In this document: positions 35,052 through 42,563 of the stretch, piece by piece
Numbering within the stretch: the first letter of the stretch is position 1
Layout: the number at the start of each line of letters is the position of its first letter
DNA from: an uncultured Mucilaginibacter sp.
Lineage (GTDB): Bacteria > Bacteroidota > Bacteroidia > Sphingobacteriales > Sphingobacteriaceae
DNA length: 64,000 nt
Direction of reading: 5' to 3'
Assembly: GCF_913773635.1 (NCBI RefSeq)
Contig: NZ_CAJYGQ010000007.1
Span: 1 to 64,000 of the forward strand
Position numbers and translations under genes: made by a program
Notes under the pieces: model-generated
Seen by the model: only the letters and a program-made list of their open reading frames with translations
The model's database searches: none
Told to the model about the DNA's origin: nothing

Positions 35052-35771
35052 TTAGTCGGTAAACTTGACGTATAAACCAAAAAAGTCGCCCACCGGAATG
35101 CTCCACTGCTGTACCGGGAACCACTCGGGTAGGCCGGTACAAGTCCACTCCAATGTGTACCTGCGGCCTTGCAGGGCTTCATCAATTTTATTTATGAGCA
35201 TTTGCGGCGTATAAAAGGTTGCCGTAACATAAAACGGATTTTTACCAAACATTTGCTGTACCCGGCGGCGCAGCACCTTAGGCGAGTTTCGGTTCATCAT
35301 GCCAAAGGCAATTCCGTGTTTGCCTACTCTGGCGGCCTCGCGTATAACCTGAACCGGATTACGGTAGTACTCAAACGTGGTAATGAAAGCTACGGCATCA
35401 AATGTGTTATCTTTAAAAGGCATGAAGTGTGAGTCGGCATTCACTAAATCGCCCTTAAATAAATGTACTGCCTGGCCGAGCATGAAGGGGGAGAGGTCGC
35501 CACCTGTTGCGTCAATGCCTAGTTCGTGCCACCAGCGGGTAAAGCGTGTGGTGCCGCAACCAAACTCTAACAGTTCTTTAACGCGCGGGTCTTTACCCAG
35601 CAGCTGGCTCATTACTTTTTTTTGCCAAACCTCGGCACGCTTGTAGCGGCCTTCGTACCATTGCTCGTAAGTGTCGGTGTGTTCGCGGTTAAAAAACCAC
35701 TCTTTGCGTCCCTGCCAGCTGGTAAGGCTTTGGGTCATTAATTCGAAGCTGTTGTTTTTTTCTAAATCCAT
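35052..35771 (-). CDS. Class I SAM-dependent methyltransferase under TPP riboswitch
   Basis: 239 residues. The SAM-binding motif I is LLEFGCGTTRFTRWW near residue 67, followed by GGDLSPFMLGQAV, and motif IV/V is MPFKDNTFDAVAFITTFEYY near 117 (an acidic/Phe catalytic region as in small-molecule methyltransferases). The N-terminal ~55 residues are aromatic and charged (WFFNREHTDTYEQWYEGRYK). No RNA- or DNA-specific domain is visible, so a small-molecule substrate is likely but not proved. It is the first gene after the riboswitch and hairpin. The stop is 5 bases before the next start. Confidence 0.82.
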   Translation of the reverse strand: MDLEKNNSFELMTQSLTSWQGRKEWFFNREHTDTYEQWYEGRYKRAEVWQKKVMSQLLGKDPRVKELLEFGCGTTRFTRWWHELGIDATGGDLSPFMLGQAVHLFKGDLVNADSHFMPFKDNTFDAVAFITTFEYYRNPVQVIREAARVGKHGIAFGMMNRNSPKVLRRRVQQMFGKNPFYVTATFYTPQMLINKIDEALQGRRYTLEWTCTGLPEWFPVQQWSIPVGDFFGLYVKFTD

Positions 35772-35793
35772 TTATTCAAAAGGTATTAAATGT

Positions 35794-35850
35794 AAAAAGC
35801 CTTGCTTCCCGAATGCCGCATAATGAACGGCAACAGAAACAAGGCTTTTT
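35794..35850 (-). terminator. Hairpin between TPP riboswitch and operon (expression platform)
   Basis: AAAAAGCCTTG (35794-35804) and CAAGGCTTTTT (35840-35850) form an 11-bp stem, with an inner TGCCG/CGGCA pairing (35814-35818, 35828-35832). On the minus strand it ends in a T-run. It lies 49 bases after the riboswitch core and 22 before the methyltransferase ATG, which is where an intrinsic terminator controlled by the riboswitch would be. The anti-terminator is not worked out. Confidence 0.75.
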
Positions 35851-35898
35851 GATTAATATCTAAGAAACGGACAACAACCGCAGATGATAACATTAAAG

Positions 35899-35989
35899 CC
35901 CATGCATCCCTACGCCGGTATTATCCGTATCAGGTTTATCGGGTATTATCTCAGCCTCACCATTACTGGTTAAGCACCCCGTGCAAGTA
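35899..35989 (-). promoter_or_regulatory. TPP riboswitch (THI element)
   Basis: On the minus strand the conserved THI-box blocks appear in order: ACGGGGTGC, GGCTGAGATAATACCC, AACCTGATACGGATAAT, and CCGGCGTAGGGATGC. These are the pyrimidine- and pyrophosphate-sensing parts of the TPP aptamer, with all invariant segments present. The outer stem pairs TGCA with TGCA. It should switch the downstream four-gene operon off when TPP is abundant. Confidence 0.93.
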
Positions 35990-36055
35990 TTTAACAAATC
36001 TATTCTTTTATTTTAATTATTACTATAAATCAATCATTTAATACATGGTTGGATT

Positions 36056-37150
36056 TTATTGTGCATACTCTTTTTGAGTAAGATAGTAATAGGGCCAAAA
36101 CATGTGATGTACAAATACATTTTTTGAGTCGTCAGGAAATTTTCGTCGGTATTCATCATCGGGCATCAGCACAACAGGTACACCACATGAGGTATACAAA
36201 TTGCCCTCGGCATACGCCGGCTCTTTAAACTGAGGAAGCGTTTTTTTAATGAATTTATACACCATGTGGCCCAAATATTTCTGGTTGTTTTTAACAGCCC
36301 TTAAAGGCGGTTTGCGCAAGCGGTTATAAATGTGCTTAACATACAGCTTAACAAAAATTGATTTACCCTTTATTGCTGCATCAATACTGCCAAACGGATT
36401 TGGTTTGGCAAAGTCATCAAGCGTTTGTATAGAGAAAGGAGTTTGCGGTACCCAATCAGCTGCATTGGTAACCGCTACAGCCCAGCCTCCGCGGGTTAAA
36501 TAATTAAAATCATAAGCATAATATAAATTGCCAGGTTTAGGCGGGGCGCTGCAGTATGTTTTCATAACCAAATCGGCAGGTACAAGGCTTTGCGTTTGTA
36601 GCCACGCTAAATGTGAACGCATTAAAAAGGCGAGCGCAGCACCCTGGCTATGTCCCATAATGATGAAATTTTTGTAGCCTTCGGTTTTGTACAACTTGTT
36701 CAGTTCGGGTACAATGGTTTTTGAAAGCTCGGCCAGGCCAAGCAACCAGCCAACGTGTACCGCAGCCTGAGGGTGGTTTGCCAAATGATAATTGAAGCGT
36801 GTACTATCATTAATTTGCAGCTCGCCAACAGCCGGAACCTGTGCTGCGTAAAAGTTTTCAAGCCAGCTCACAGCATCGCCGGTTGTTCCTCTTATGCTAA
36901 TAACAGCCGTTTTATTGGCTGCATTTGTCCATAATTCCCATCTGTTTAGCAGCGGGCCAATAGGCGAACGGTATATTCTTTTAAAATTTAAAGGTTTAGG
37001 TGTTTGATCGTTTTTTATGCTCGAATCTGTTTGCTGGCGCGATAAGCGCAACATTTCCAGGTATTCTTCAGCATTAAACCCGGGTTTCAACTGGGCCTTA
37101 AGTAGCTGAGGTATAATAAGTACAATTAATACAATTATAAATCTACTCAT
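36056..37150 (-). CDS. Secreted lipase, class 3 family
   Basis: 364 residues with a signal peptide (about 1-19, ending LLKAQ). The nucleophile elbow is FIIMGHSQGAALAFLM (GxSxG, near residue 165). VISIRGTTGDAVSWLENF near 76 is the class-3 (fungal-type) lipase block where the oxyanion region lies. The C-terminal part has a conserved VHHMFWPYYYL segment whose His may complete the triad; Asp is probably within VTNAADWVPQTPFS near 230. The exported location and fold are well supported; the substrate (lipid or ester) is not. Divergent from the decayed TlpA region. Confidence 0.82.
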   Translation of the reverse strand: MSRFIIVLIVLIIPQLLKAQLKPGFNAEEYLEMLRLSRQQTDSSIKNDQTPKPLNFKRIYRSPIGPLLNRWELWTNAANKTAVISIRGTTGDAVSWLENFYAAQVPAVGELQINDSTRFNYHLANHPQAAVHVGWLLGLAELSKTIVPELNKLYKTEGYKNFIIMGHSQGAALAFLMRSHLAWLQTQSLVPADLVMKTYCSAPPKPGNLYYAYDFNYLTRGGWAVAVTNAADWVPQTPFSIQTLDDFAKPNPFGSIDAAIKGKSIFVKLYVKHIYNRLRKPPLRAVKNNQKYLGHMVYKFIKKTLPQFKEPAYAEGNLYTSCGVPVVLMPDDEYRRKFPDDSKNVFVHHMFWPYYYLTQKEYAQ

Positions 37151-37252
37151 GTTATATATATGTTAAGCACTAAGCAATATTTGTGTATTTAATAATTTGA
37201 AAAGTTTATTCATGCATATCTTTCAAACATTTCAGCGATAAATCGTATCAGT

Positions 37253-37387
37253 ATGGAAAAGTATGCTATTTACTTTTTTGTTTTGCTGAGCGCAATTGGT
37301 TTAATAAGGTTATTGCTTAATCAACTACTACGCAAAATACAAAAGTTTACAGGTTGCCCAAGCTTGATGAGTATCCCTTTATCCTGA
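37253..37387 (+). CDS. Short single-TM reading frame next to decayed gene (doubtful)
   Basis: A 44-codon frame with an ATG start: a hydrophobic N-terminal helix (YAIYFFVLLSAIGLIRLLL) and a basic turn (RKIQKFTGCPSL). It ends just as the decayed TlpA-like frame begins, so it may be the N-terminal membrane anchor of that former gene after a frameshift. It could equally be chance. Confidence 0.25.
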   Translation: MEKYAIYFFVLLSAIGLIRLLLNQLLRKIQKFTGCPSLMSIPLS

Positions 37388-37632
37388 AATTGTTTTTATA
37401 AGTGTACCCCTAGATGATAAGGCTGCGCTAACTACATTTTTGCAAATCACTATTTTTAAATACCGGCACCTCGATAGAGGTAAGGATATCAATTCAAGGT
37501 TTAATGTTTCTGCACATCCAGCCGACGTAGTAGTTGATAGAACCGGCAAAGTGCAGTTTCAAACCACCGATTACTCCCCGGCCACACCTTATTGGATTGA
37601 CAAAACTATTGAACAGTTAAAAGCAATTGAAT
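37383..37632 (+). pseudogene. Decayed TlpA/thioredoxin-like gene remnant
   Basis: Read in one frame, PEIVFISVPLDDKAALTTFL and HPADVVVDRTGKVQF match the C-terminal half of the intact protein just downstream (VVFIAIALDEKYDLNNFF, YPTNVVVNKAGKVVF) and continue to the same C-terminal helix (TPYWIDKTIEQLKA versus IAYIDKEIGEALKA). The thioredoxin active site CxxC and the N-terminal half are missing, and the frame begins with stop codons. It is a truncated copy left after a tandem duplication. Confidence 0.75.
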
Positions 37633-37677
37633 TTTGGTGCTTATTACGTATTTTGGCTTATCAAAGCTTATCACTTT

Positions 37678-38424
37678 ATGAGAAATCTCCTGTCAATTTG
37701 CTGCCTGTTCTTTTTGTATGTACAGGTTTATGCACAAGGGCAATCAACTACCTATTCAGTACGAATTGATCCTAATACAGTTATTAAAGATTCGGCTGGT
37801 GTTAAATATGATTATTTGAACGTAATAGGGTTGCTTAAGAGTGGTAAGTATACCTTGGTAGCAAATAGTGATTCTGGTAAAAGGAATGAATACATATTGG
37901 TAAGAAGAAAACAGCTGCCGGTCCGCAAACCGGAGAGCCAGCCAGTAGCTGGAATGCGGTCTTATTATGAATCAAAGCCCACAGAAAGCAAATTCTTTAC
38001 TACCGGCCAGTTGTTCAAATGGTTTAACGAAAGAGACATTAATGGAAACAAGTGGAATGAAAAGACTTTGGCAGGGAAGGTAGTAGTGCTTAATTTTTGG
38101 TTTATTAATTGTCCGCCATGTCGCACAGAGATACCCGAACTAAATGAACTTGTAGAAAAATACAAAGGCAACAAAGAGGTTGTATTTATAGCCATTGCAC
38201 TTGATGAAAAGTATGACTTAAATAATTTTTTTAAGTTAATGCCTTTTGATTATAACATTGTTGAACGCGGACGCTTCACGGCCAGCAAGTACGGAATACA
38301 TCTATATCCAACAAACGTGGTTGTAAATAAAGCCGGCAAGGTTGTATTCCATAGCAGCGGTTACGGCTCGCCAACTATTGCTTATATTGATAAGGAGATA
38401 GGGGAAGCATTAAAAGCTACCTAA
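37678..38424 (+). CDS. TlpA-family periplasmic thiol-disulfide oxidoreductase
   Basis: 248 residues with a signal peptide (about 1-20, ending VYAQ) and a thioredoxin-like C-terminal domain from about 115. The active site is WFINCPPCRTEIPELN near 148, followed by the VVFIAIALDE strand and the cis-Pro-like LYPTNVVVNKAGKV near 217. ATG 37678 is chosen because it starts the signal peptide; the longer frame begins in the remnant. TlpA proteins reduce periplasmic disulfides, for example in cytochrome c assembly or redox control. The N-terminal ~95 residues have no recognised domain. The upstream remnant is a paralogue. Confidence 0.88.
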   Translation: MRNLLSICCLFFLYVQVYAQGQSTTYSVRIDPNTVIKDSAGVKYDYLNVIGLLKSGKYTLVANSDSGKRNEYILVRRKQLPVRKPESQPVAGMRSYYESKPTESKFFTTGQLFKWFNERDINGNKWNEKTLAGKVVVLNFWFINCPPCRTEIPELNELVEKYKGNKEVVFIAIALDEKYDLNNFFKLMPFDYNIVERGRFTASKYGIHLYPTNVVVNKAGKVVFHSSGYGSPTIAYIDKEIGEALKAT

Positions 38425-38459
38425 AAGCTTTGCTGTATATTGCAACATAGAATCAAAAC

Positions 38460-38489
38460 AAAAAGGCAACCTGTGAGGGTTGCCTTTTT
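38460..38489. terminator. Bidirectional terminator
   Basis: AAAAAGGCAACC (38460-38471) and GGTTGCCTTTTT (38478-38489) form a perfect 12-bp stem with a six-base loop and A/T runs on both sides. It lies between convergent genes and can end transcription from both. Confidence 0.88.
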
Positions 38490-38512
38490 AATAATATAAA
38501 GTTAAACAGTTA

Positions 38513-38860
38513 TTAAACCGAAAACGAAGTACCGCAACCGCAGGTGCTTTGCGCATTAGGGTTGTTAAATACAAAGCCGCGGGCATTTAGGCCGTCTTGA
38601 AAATCAACCTGCATACCGGCAAGATACATGCCGTGTGCTTTATGCATAAAAACTTTTATGCCGTCAATGTAATATTCTTTATCTCCTTCTTTAGGCTGAT
38701 CAAAACCTAAAATATAATTCATACCTGCACAGCCACCACCTTCAACGCCAACACGTAGGCCAAAGTCGTCACTTAATTCTTGTTGGTCTTTAAGCTTTCT
38801 GATTTCTCTGGCAGCGCCCTCAGTAAATGTTACAGGTGCAATTTCAATAGCTACGCTCAT
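38513..38860 (-). CDS. A-type iron-sulfur carrier protein (IscA/ErpA-like)
   Basis: 115 residues with the three conserved cysteines: GGGCAGM near residue 43 and the C-terminal STCGCGTSFSV pair. VHF-like segments (KLKDQQELSDDFGLRVGVEG, GFVFNNPNAQSTCGCG) follow the HesB family. Transfers Fe-S clusters or iron to target proteins. No suf or isc operon is adjacent, so it is a free-standing assembly factor. Convergent with the TlpA gene, sharing the terminator between them. Confidence 0.92.
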   Translation of the reverse strand: MSVAIEIAPVTFTEGAAREIRKLKDQQELSDDFGLRVGVEGGGCAGMNYILGFDQPKEGDKEYYIDGIKVFMHKAHGMYLAGMQVDFQDGLNARGFVFNNPNAQSTCGCGTSFSV

Positions 38861-38952
38861 AATTATTTTAAATTTACCTAAGACAAATATAACTTAAAAT
38901 GCAGATTTTTGTTATCCTCAATATATTTATGACCTCTGCCTAACATTAAGAA

Positions 38953-39483
38953 ATGACAGTTTACGACATCCTCCTTGATATTTTAAAACTTACCGTTGCC
39001 GGAGTAGGCGTGGTTTGGGTTGCATTTTACCTTATAAAACCTTACCTTGATAAAAGTGAGCGTTTGCAAGTGCTTGAATTAAAAAAAGCCGCCGATAATC
39101 AAACACTGCCCTTACGCCTGCAGGCTTACGAGCGTATAGTATTATTAGTTGAGCGTATTAACCCTGCCAGCTTGTTAGTAAGGCTTAATAGTGCAGGCTT
39201 AACAGCTGCCGAACTGCACCATATTGCTATACAGGAAGTAAACAATGAATATCAGCATAATATTACACAGCAGGTTTATGTAAGCAGCCGCGCGTGGGCA
39301 GTAGTGCGCCGTTTAAAAGACGACACAGCCGGTCTGCTTAATAACACATACCGTTCGTTGCCTCAAAATGCAAGTGGTTTAGATTTCAGCCGCGTATTGC
39401 TAACTAACTTAAGCACGCTTGAAAGCAACCCGTATGAAACGGCTGTAGGCATGATTCATAAAGATTTGGAAGAGCTATTTTAA
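38953..39483 (+). CDS. Membrane-anchored DUF7935-like protein
   Basis: 176 residues: an N-terminal membrane helix (DILKLTVAGVGVVWVAFYLI) followed by a cytoplasmic helical domain (RLQAYERIVLLVERINPASL, QEVNNEYQHNITQQVYVSSR). I believe this is the uncharacterised Bacteroidota family labelled DUF7935; function unknown. Proteins of this type are encoded near conserved housekeeping genes. It precedes dnaA by 480 bases on the same strand and is divergent from the Fe-S carrier. Confidence 0.65.
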   Translation: MTVYDILLDILKLTVAGVGVVWVAFYLIKPYLDKSERLQVLELKKAADNQTLPLRLQAYERIVLLVERINPASLLVRLNSAGLTAAELHHIAIQEVNNEYQHNITQQVYVSSRAWAVVRRLKDDTAGLLNNTYRSLPQNASGLDFSRVLLTNLSTLESNPYETAVGMIHKDLEELF

Positions 39484-39963
39484 TTGCTTCTAACCGGTGC
39501 ATGCCTCTGTATGCATTTTGTGGCAAATTGTATGGTTTGCTTAAATGGAGGATGAATTTTTTTTAACCGGTAGTTTATCTCAATTTCAGTAAAAATATTA
39601 TTCAACCGTAACTCAGTTGTTTAGCTTTTTGCCGCCAATTAAATGGTTAAAATGGCTTAAGAATTGTTGCTTATAGGGCGTGATTTTTTAGTGATTTTGT
39701 GGGTTTCTTGTAACGAACAATCTTAAACTATAACACAATATAAAATGCAATCTAAGCAATTAAAAATGAGGATTTTAGCTGCGCACTATGCGGGCTTATT
39801 TGCAAGCGGTAAGGCCTATAGTATACCACAAAAAACACACCCCTGCAAATTTTAATTTTTATTTTTTAATCCGCTTTTTTTTCGAATATTCGATGTTCCG
39901 TACTGCTCTCATCTTCGAGCTGTTTGGGGCTTTGGAAATCAGCATTTTATCTTTAAATGATAT
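39484..39963. other. AT-rich leader region upstream of dnaA
   Basis: 480 bases with no convincing gene. It contains homopolymeric T tracts (around 39860-39890) and a 36-codon frame at 39745-39855 (start MQSKQLKMRILAAHYAG) without a clear ribosome site. No consensus DnaA box (TTATCCACA) was found by eye, so it is not evidently the replication origin. It presumably carries the dnaA promoter. Confidence 0.5.
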
Positions 39964-41391
39964 ATGGAAAAAACCTGTACTAACGTTTGGAATAGCTGCT
40001 TGCAGATTATTAAGGACAATATCCCGACCCAAAGTTTTAAAACTTGGTTCGAGCCAATTAAGGCTTTGAGGTTGGATGGCAGCGTTCTGACTATACAGGT
40101 GCCTAGTTTATTTTTTTACGAGTGGTTGGAGGAACATTACGTGGGGTTGTTACGTAAAACAATAAAAAAGCAGCTGGGCGACGAAGGCCGGCTTGAGTAT
40201 AACATTGTGGTAGAACAATCGTCATCAAACAAGCCTTACACTACTAATATGCCATCAAATGGTAATGGTGCGGAGGCTAAAAATCAGAGTATGCCGGTTC
40301 CTATTTCTTTGAATAAAGATATCAAGAACCCTTTTGTAATACCTGGCTTAAAAAAACTGCATGTTGATCCGCAGTTAAATCAGAATTATACTTTTGAAAA
40401 TTTTGTAGAGGGAGATTGTAACCGTTTAGCACGCTCAGCAGGTTATGCTGTTGCTGCAAAGCCGGGAGGTACATCGTTTAACCCGTTAATGATATATGGT
40501 GGTGTTGGTTTGGGTAAAACTCACCTGGCACAAGCCATAGGTAACGAAATTAAACGAACCCTGCCTGATAAGCTGGTTTTATACGTATCGTGCGAGAAGT
40601 TTACCCAGCAGTTTGTTGATGCGCTCAAGCATAACAATATAAACGATTTTGTTAACTTTTACCAGGCTATTGATGTGCTCATTATGGATGATGTGCACAA
40701 CTTTGCCGGTAAGGAAAAAACACAGGATTTCTTCTTCCATATATTCAACCACCTGCACCAGTCAGGCCGCCAGTTGATTATTACATCAGACAAGGCACCA
40801 AAAGATTTGGCTGGTTTGGAAGAGCGTTTACTATCGCGCTTTAAATGGGGCTTATCTGCCGATTTGCAGACACCTGATTTAGAAACCCGAATGGCCATAC
40901 TCAAAAACAAAACCTATCAGGACGGTATTGAGCTGCCTGATGATGTAATTGAGTACGTTGCCCATAACATTGATAACAACATTCGTGAGCTGGAGGGCGC
41001 TATGGTGTCGTTACTGGCACAATCAACCCTTATGCGTAAGGAAATTGATTTGGCGCTTGCTAAATCGATGTTAAAGAACTTTGTAAAAAATTCTGTTAAG
41101 GAAATTTCTATCGAATATATACAAAGCCTGGTGTGCGAATACTTTGAAGTGCCGGTTGATATGGTAAAATCTCAAACCCGCAAGCGCGAGATTGTACAGG
41201 CCCGTCAAATATCAATGTACCTGGCTAAGGCACACACCAAGAGTTCACTTAAATCAATCGGTAATTTCTTCGGTGGTCGTGATCACTCTACTGTGATTTA
41301 CGCTTGCCAAACCGTTGAAGATTTAATTGATACCGATAAGAAATTTAAAGGCTACGTTGCCGATATTCAGAAAAAGCTGAAAATGGCTTAA
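39964..41391 (+). CDS. dnaA: Chromosomal replication initiator protein DnaA
   Basis: Binds DnaA boxes and opens the replication origin. 475 residues. Domain I is the N-terminal WNSCLQIIKDNIPTQSFKTW segment; a variable linker follows (~85-130). The AAA+ domain has Walker A GGVGLGKTHLAQAIG near 179, Walker B VLIMDDVHNFAGK near 238, and sensor region RQLIITSDKAPKDLAG near 269. Domain IV has the DNA-binding GNFFGGRDHSTVIYACQ helix near 437. It is a stand-alone dnaA: dnaN and recF do not follow, and the neighbours are a DUF7935-like gene and a Nudix gene. Confidence 0.97.
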   Translation: MEKTCTNVWNSCLQIIKDNIPTQSFKTWFEPIKALRLDGSVLTIQVPSLFFYEWLEEHYVGLLRKTIKKQLGDEGRLEYNIVVEQSSSNKPYTTNMPSNGNGAEAKNQSMPVPISLNKDIKNPFVIPGLKKLHVDPQLNQNYTFENFVEGDCNRLARSAGYAVAAKPGGTSFNPLMIYGGVGLGKTHLAQAIGNEIKRTLPDKLVLYVSCEKFTQQFVDALKHNNINDFVNFYQAIDVLIMDDVHNFAGKEKTQDFFFHIFNHLHQSGRQLIITSDKAPKDLAGLEERLLSRFKWGLSADLQTPDLETRMAILKNKTYQDGIELPDDVIEYVAHNIDNNIRELEGAMVSLLAQSTLMRKEIDLALAKSMLKNFVKNSVKEISIEYIQSLVCEYFEVPVDMVKSQTRKREIVQARQISMYLAKAHTKSSLKSIGNFFGGRDHSTVIYACQTVEDLIDTDKKFKGYVADIQKKLKMA

Positions 41392-41426
41392 TTCAATTCG
41401 TACTTTTACTAACCAATTATAACCCG

Positions 41427-41454
41427 GCCCCGCCTTTCGTGCGGGGCTTTTTTA
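41427..41454 (+). terminator. Rho-independent terminator of dnaA
   Basis: GCCCCGC (41427-41433) and GCGGGGC (41441-41447) form a 7-bp GC stem with a 7-base loop, followed by a run of seven T. It lies 36 bases after the dnaA stop codon. Confidence 0.9.
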
Positions 41455-41595
41455 TAAATAAATTTTCCAGGAATTATGACAGGATAGGTTATCTCTGATC
41501 ACTGCACAACCAGGTAAGCTTGAAAGCACAAAATCAGATAATGCTATAATATAGTTTCAAAGGAGGAAGAGAGCTTTAAAGTATGCTAAGCCGCT

Positions 41596-42153
41596 TTACC
41601 ATTGCATTGCACCCAACTTTACCAGCGCATAAAACAACGTGCTTACATGCAACGCCTGTGTTATTTTGTTTTCGGCCAAAAGCTGTTTTACTTCGTCAAT
41701 GGTATACTCTTCAACTATAATTTGTTCCTGCTCGTCAAGGTGCTGGTTCTGTATTTTTTTACCGCCGCAAGCAATGTAGCAGTGGGTAATGTTGTTGCCT
41801 GTTGAAGGATTTGCATGAAGCTTACAAAGCAGCTCCATGCTACTGAATGAGTAACCGGTTTCTTCCAATAGCTCACGTTTCATGCCTGTTATAGGCTCTT
41901 CGCCAGGCTCAATAACACCACCCGGTATTTCGAGTGATACTACGCCTGCGGCATGACGGTATTGCCTTACCATAAGTATCTTGTTATCCTCGGTTATAGC
42001 TACAGCGTTAGCCCAATCAGGATACTCAAGTACATAGTATTGAGGAACAATACGTCCGTCGGGCATAAGGCACTTGTCAGTCCGTAGAGTAGCCCACGGC
42101 CCCCTGTGTATATATTCAGATGATAGTACAGTCCACTTAAGGTCAGGCGCCAT
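41596..42153 (-). CDS. Nudix hydrolase (ADP-ribose pyrophosphatase-like)
   Basis: 185 residues. The Nudix box follows IPGGVIEPGEEP and continues GMKRELLEETGYS, matching G-x5-E-x7-REUxEExGU. The upstream ILMVRQYRHAAGVVSLEIPG strand is the ADP-ribose/NDP-sugar form. The C-terminal helix ALHVSTLFYALVKL completes the fold. Likely hydrolyses ADP-ribose or an NDP-sugar; the specific substrate is not readable. It is the last gene of the LemA/TPM group and overlaps the preceding gene by 11 bases. Confidence 0.88.
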   Translation of the reverse strand: MAPDLKWTVLSSEYIHRGPWATLRTDKCLMPDGRIVPQYYVLEYPDWANAVAITEDNKILMVRQYRHAAGVVSLEIPGGVIEPGEEPITGMKRELLEETGYSFSSMELLCKLHANPSTGNNITHCYIACGGKKIQNQHLDEQEQIIVEEYTIDEVKQLLAENKITQALHVSTLFYALVKLGAMQW

Positions 42154-42553
42154 GTTGTTTCAAATAGTTTTGTATGGCCGCACGTTTGCCAATATTTTCA
42201 AATGATTGCTGATGGTGCTCTTGTTCCAGCATATCATATACAGTAATTATTTTTTGCATAAGCAGTGACGCGTGCACATCGTTTTCGTGAGGCTCGGCAC
42301 GCAGGTATAAAACTTGTGCAAGAGCATCTAACTTAACTGCACTAAAGTTTTGGTTGATAAGCCACTGTTTAAAGTCTTCTAAAGATAGCTCAAGCAATTC
42401 TTTTTCAGTTATACTAAACTCGATAGCAAGCGTATGATTATAAACATGTTGAAGCTCTTCCCTGCTTTCGGCCTTGTCTTTTAGCCCCAATAACCTGGCT
42501 ATTATCTGAGCCATACGCTGGGTTTCGTTCAAAAAATAATCTTTACGATACAT
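42143..42553 (-). CDS. Helical protein, DUF6483-like
   Basis: 136 residues, all-helical by composition. The N-terminus MYRKDYFLNETQRMAQIIAR resembles DUF6483-type proteins (start of the type MYxxDYxxR..xxMxxxIARLL), which have no known function. ATG 42553 is selected because an upstream in-frame extension is only an alanine/valine-rich shadow of the glycine-rich TPM gene in another frame. It overlaps the Nudix start by 11 bases and follows the TPM gene by 10, so it belongs to one transcript. Confidence 0.7.
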   Translation of the reverse strand: MYRKDYFLNETQRMAQIIARLLGLKDKAESREELQHVYNHTLAIEFSITEKELLELSLEDFKQWLINQNFSAVKLDALAQVLYLRAEPHENDVHASLLMQKIITVYDMLEQEHHQQSFENIGKRAAIQNYLKQHGA

Positions 42554-42563
42554 ATCTAAAATT

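Noticed and set aside
35047..35148. N-terminal extension of the AIR-synthase-like protein
   Set aside because: It runs back into the methyltransferase coding sequence; ATG 35046 follows the preceding stop by five bases.
39484..39963. Replication origin next to dnaA
   Set aside because: No consensus DnaA boxes or AT-rich 13-mers were recognised, and dnaA is often unlinked from oriC in Bacteroidota.
41560..41700. AAAGGAGG Shine-Dalgarno-like sequence with an ATG at 41583 (plus strand)
   Set aside because: The spacing is about 16 bases, the frame runs antisense through the Nudix gene, and it has no family features.
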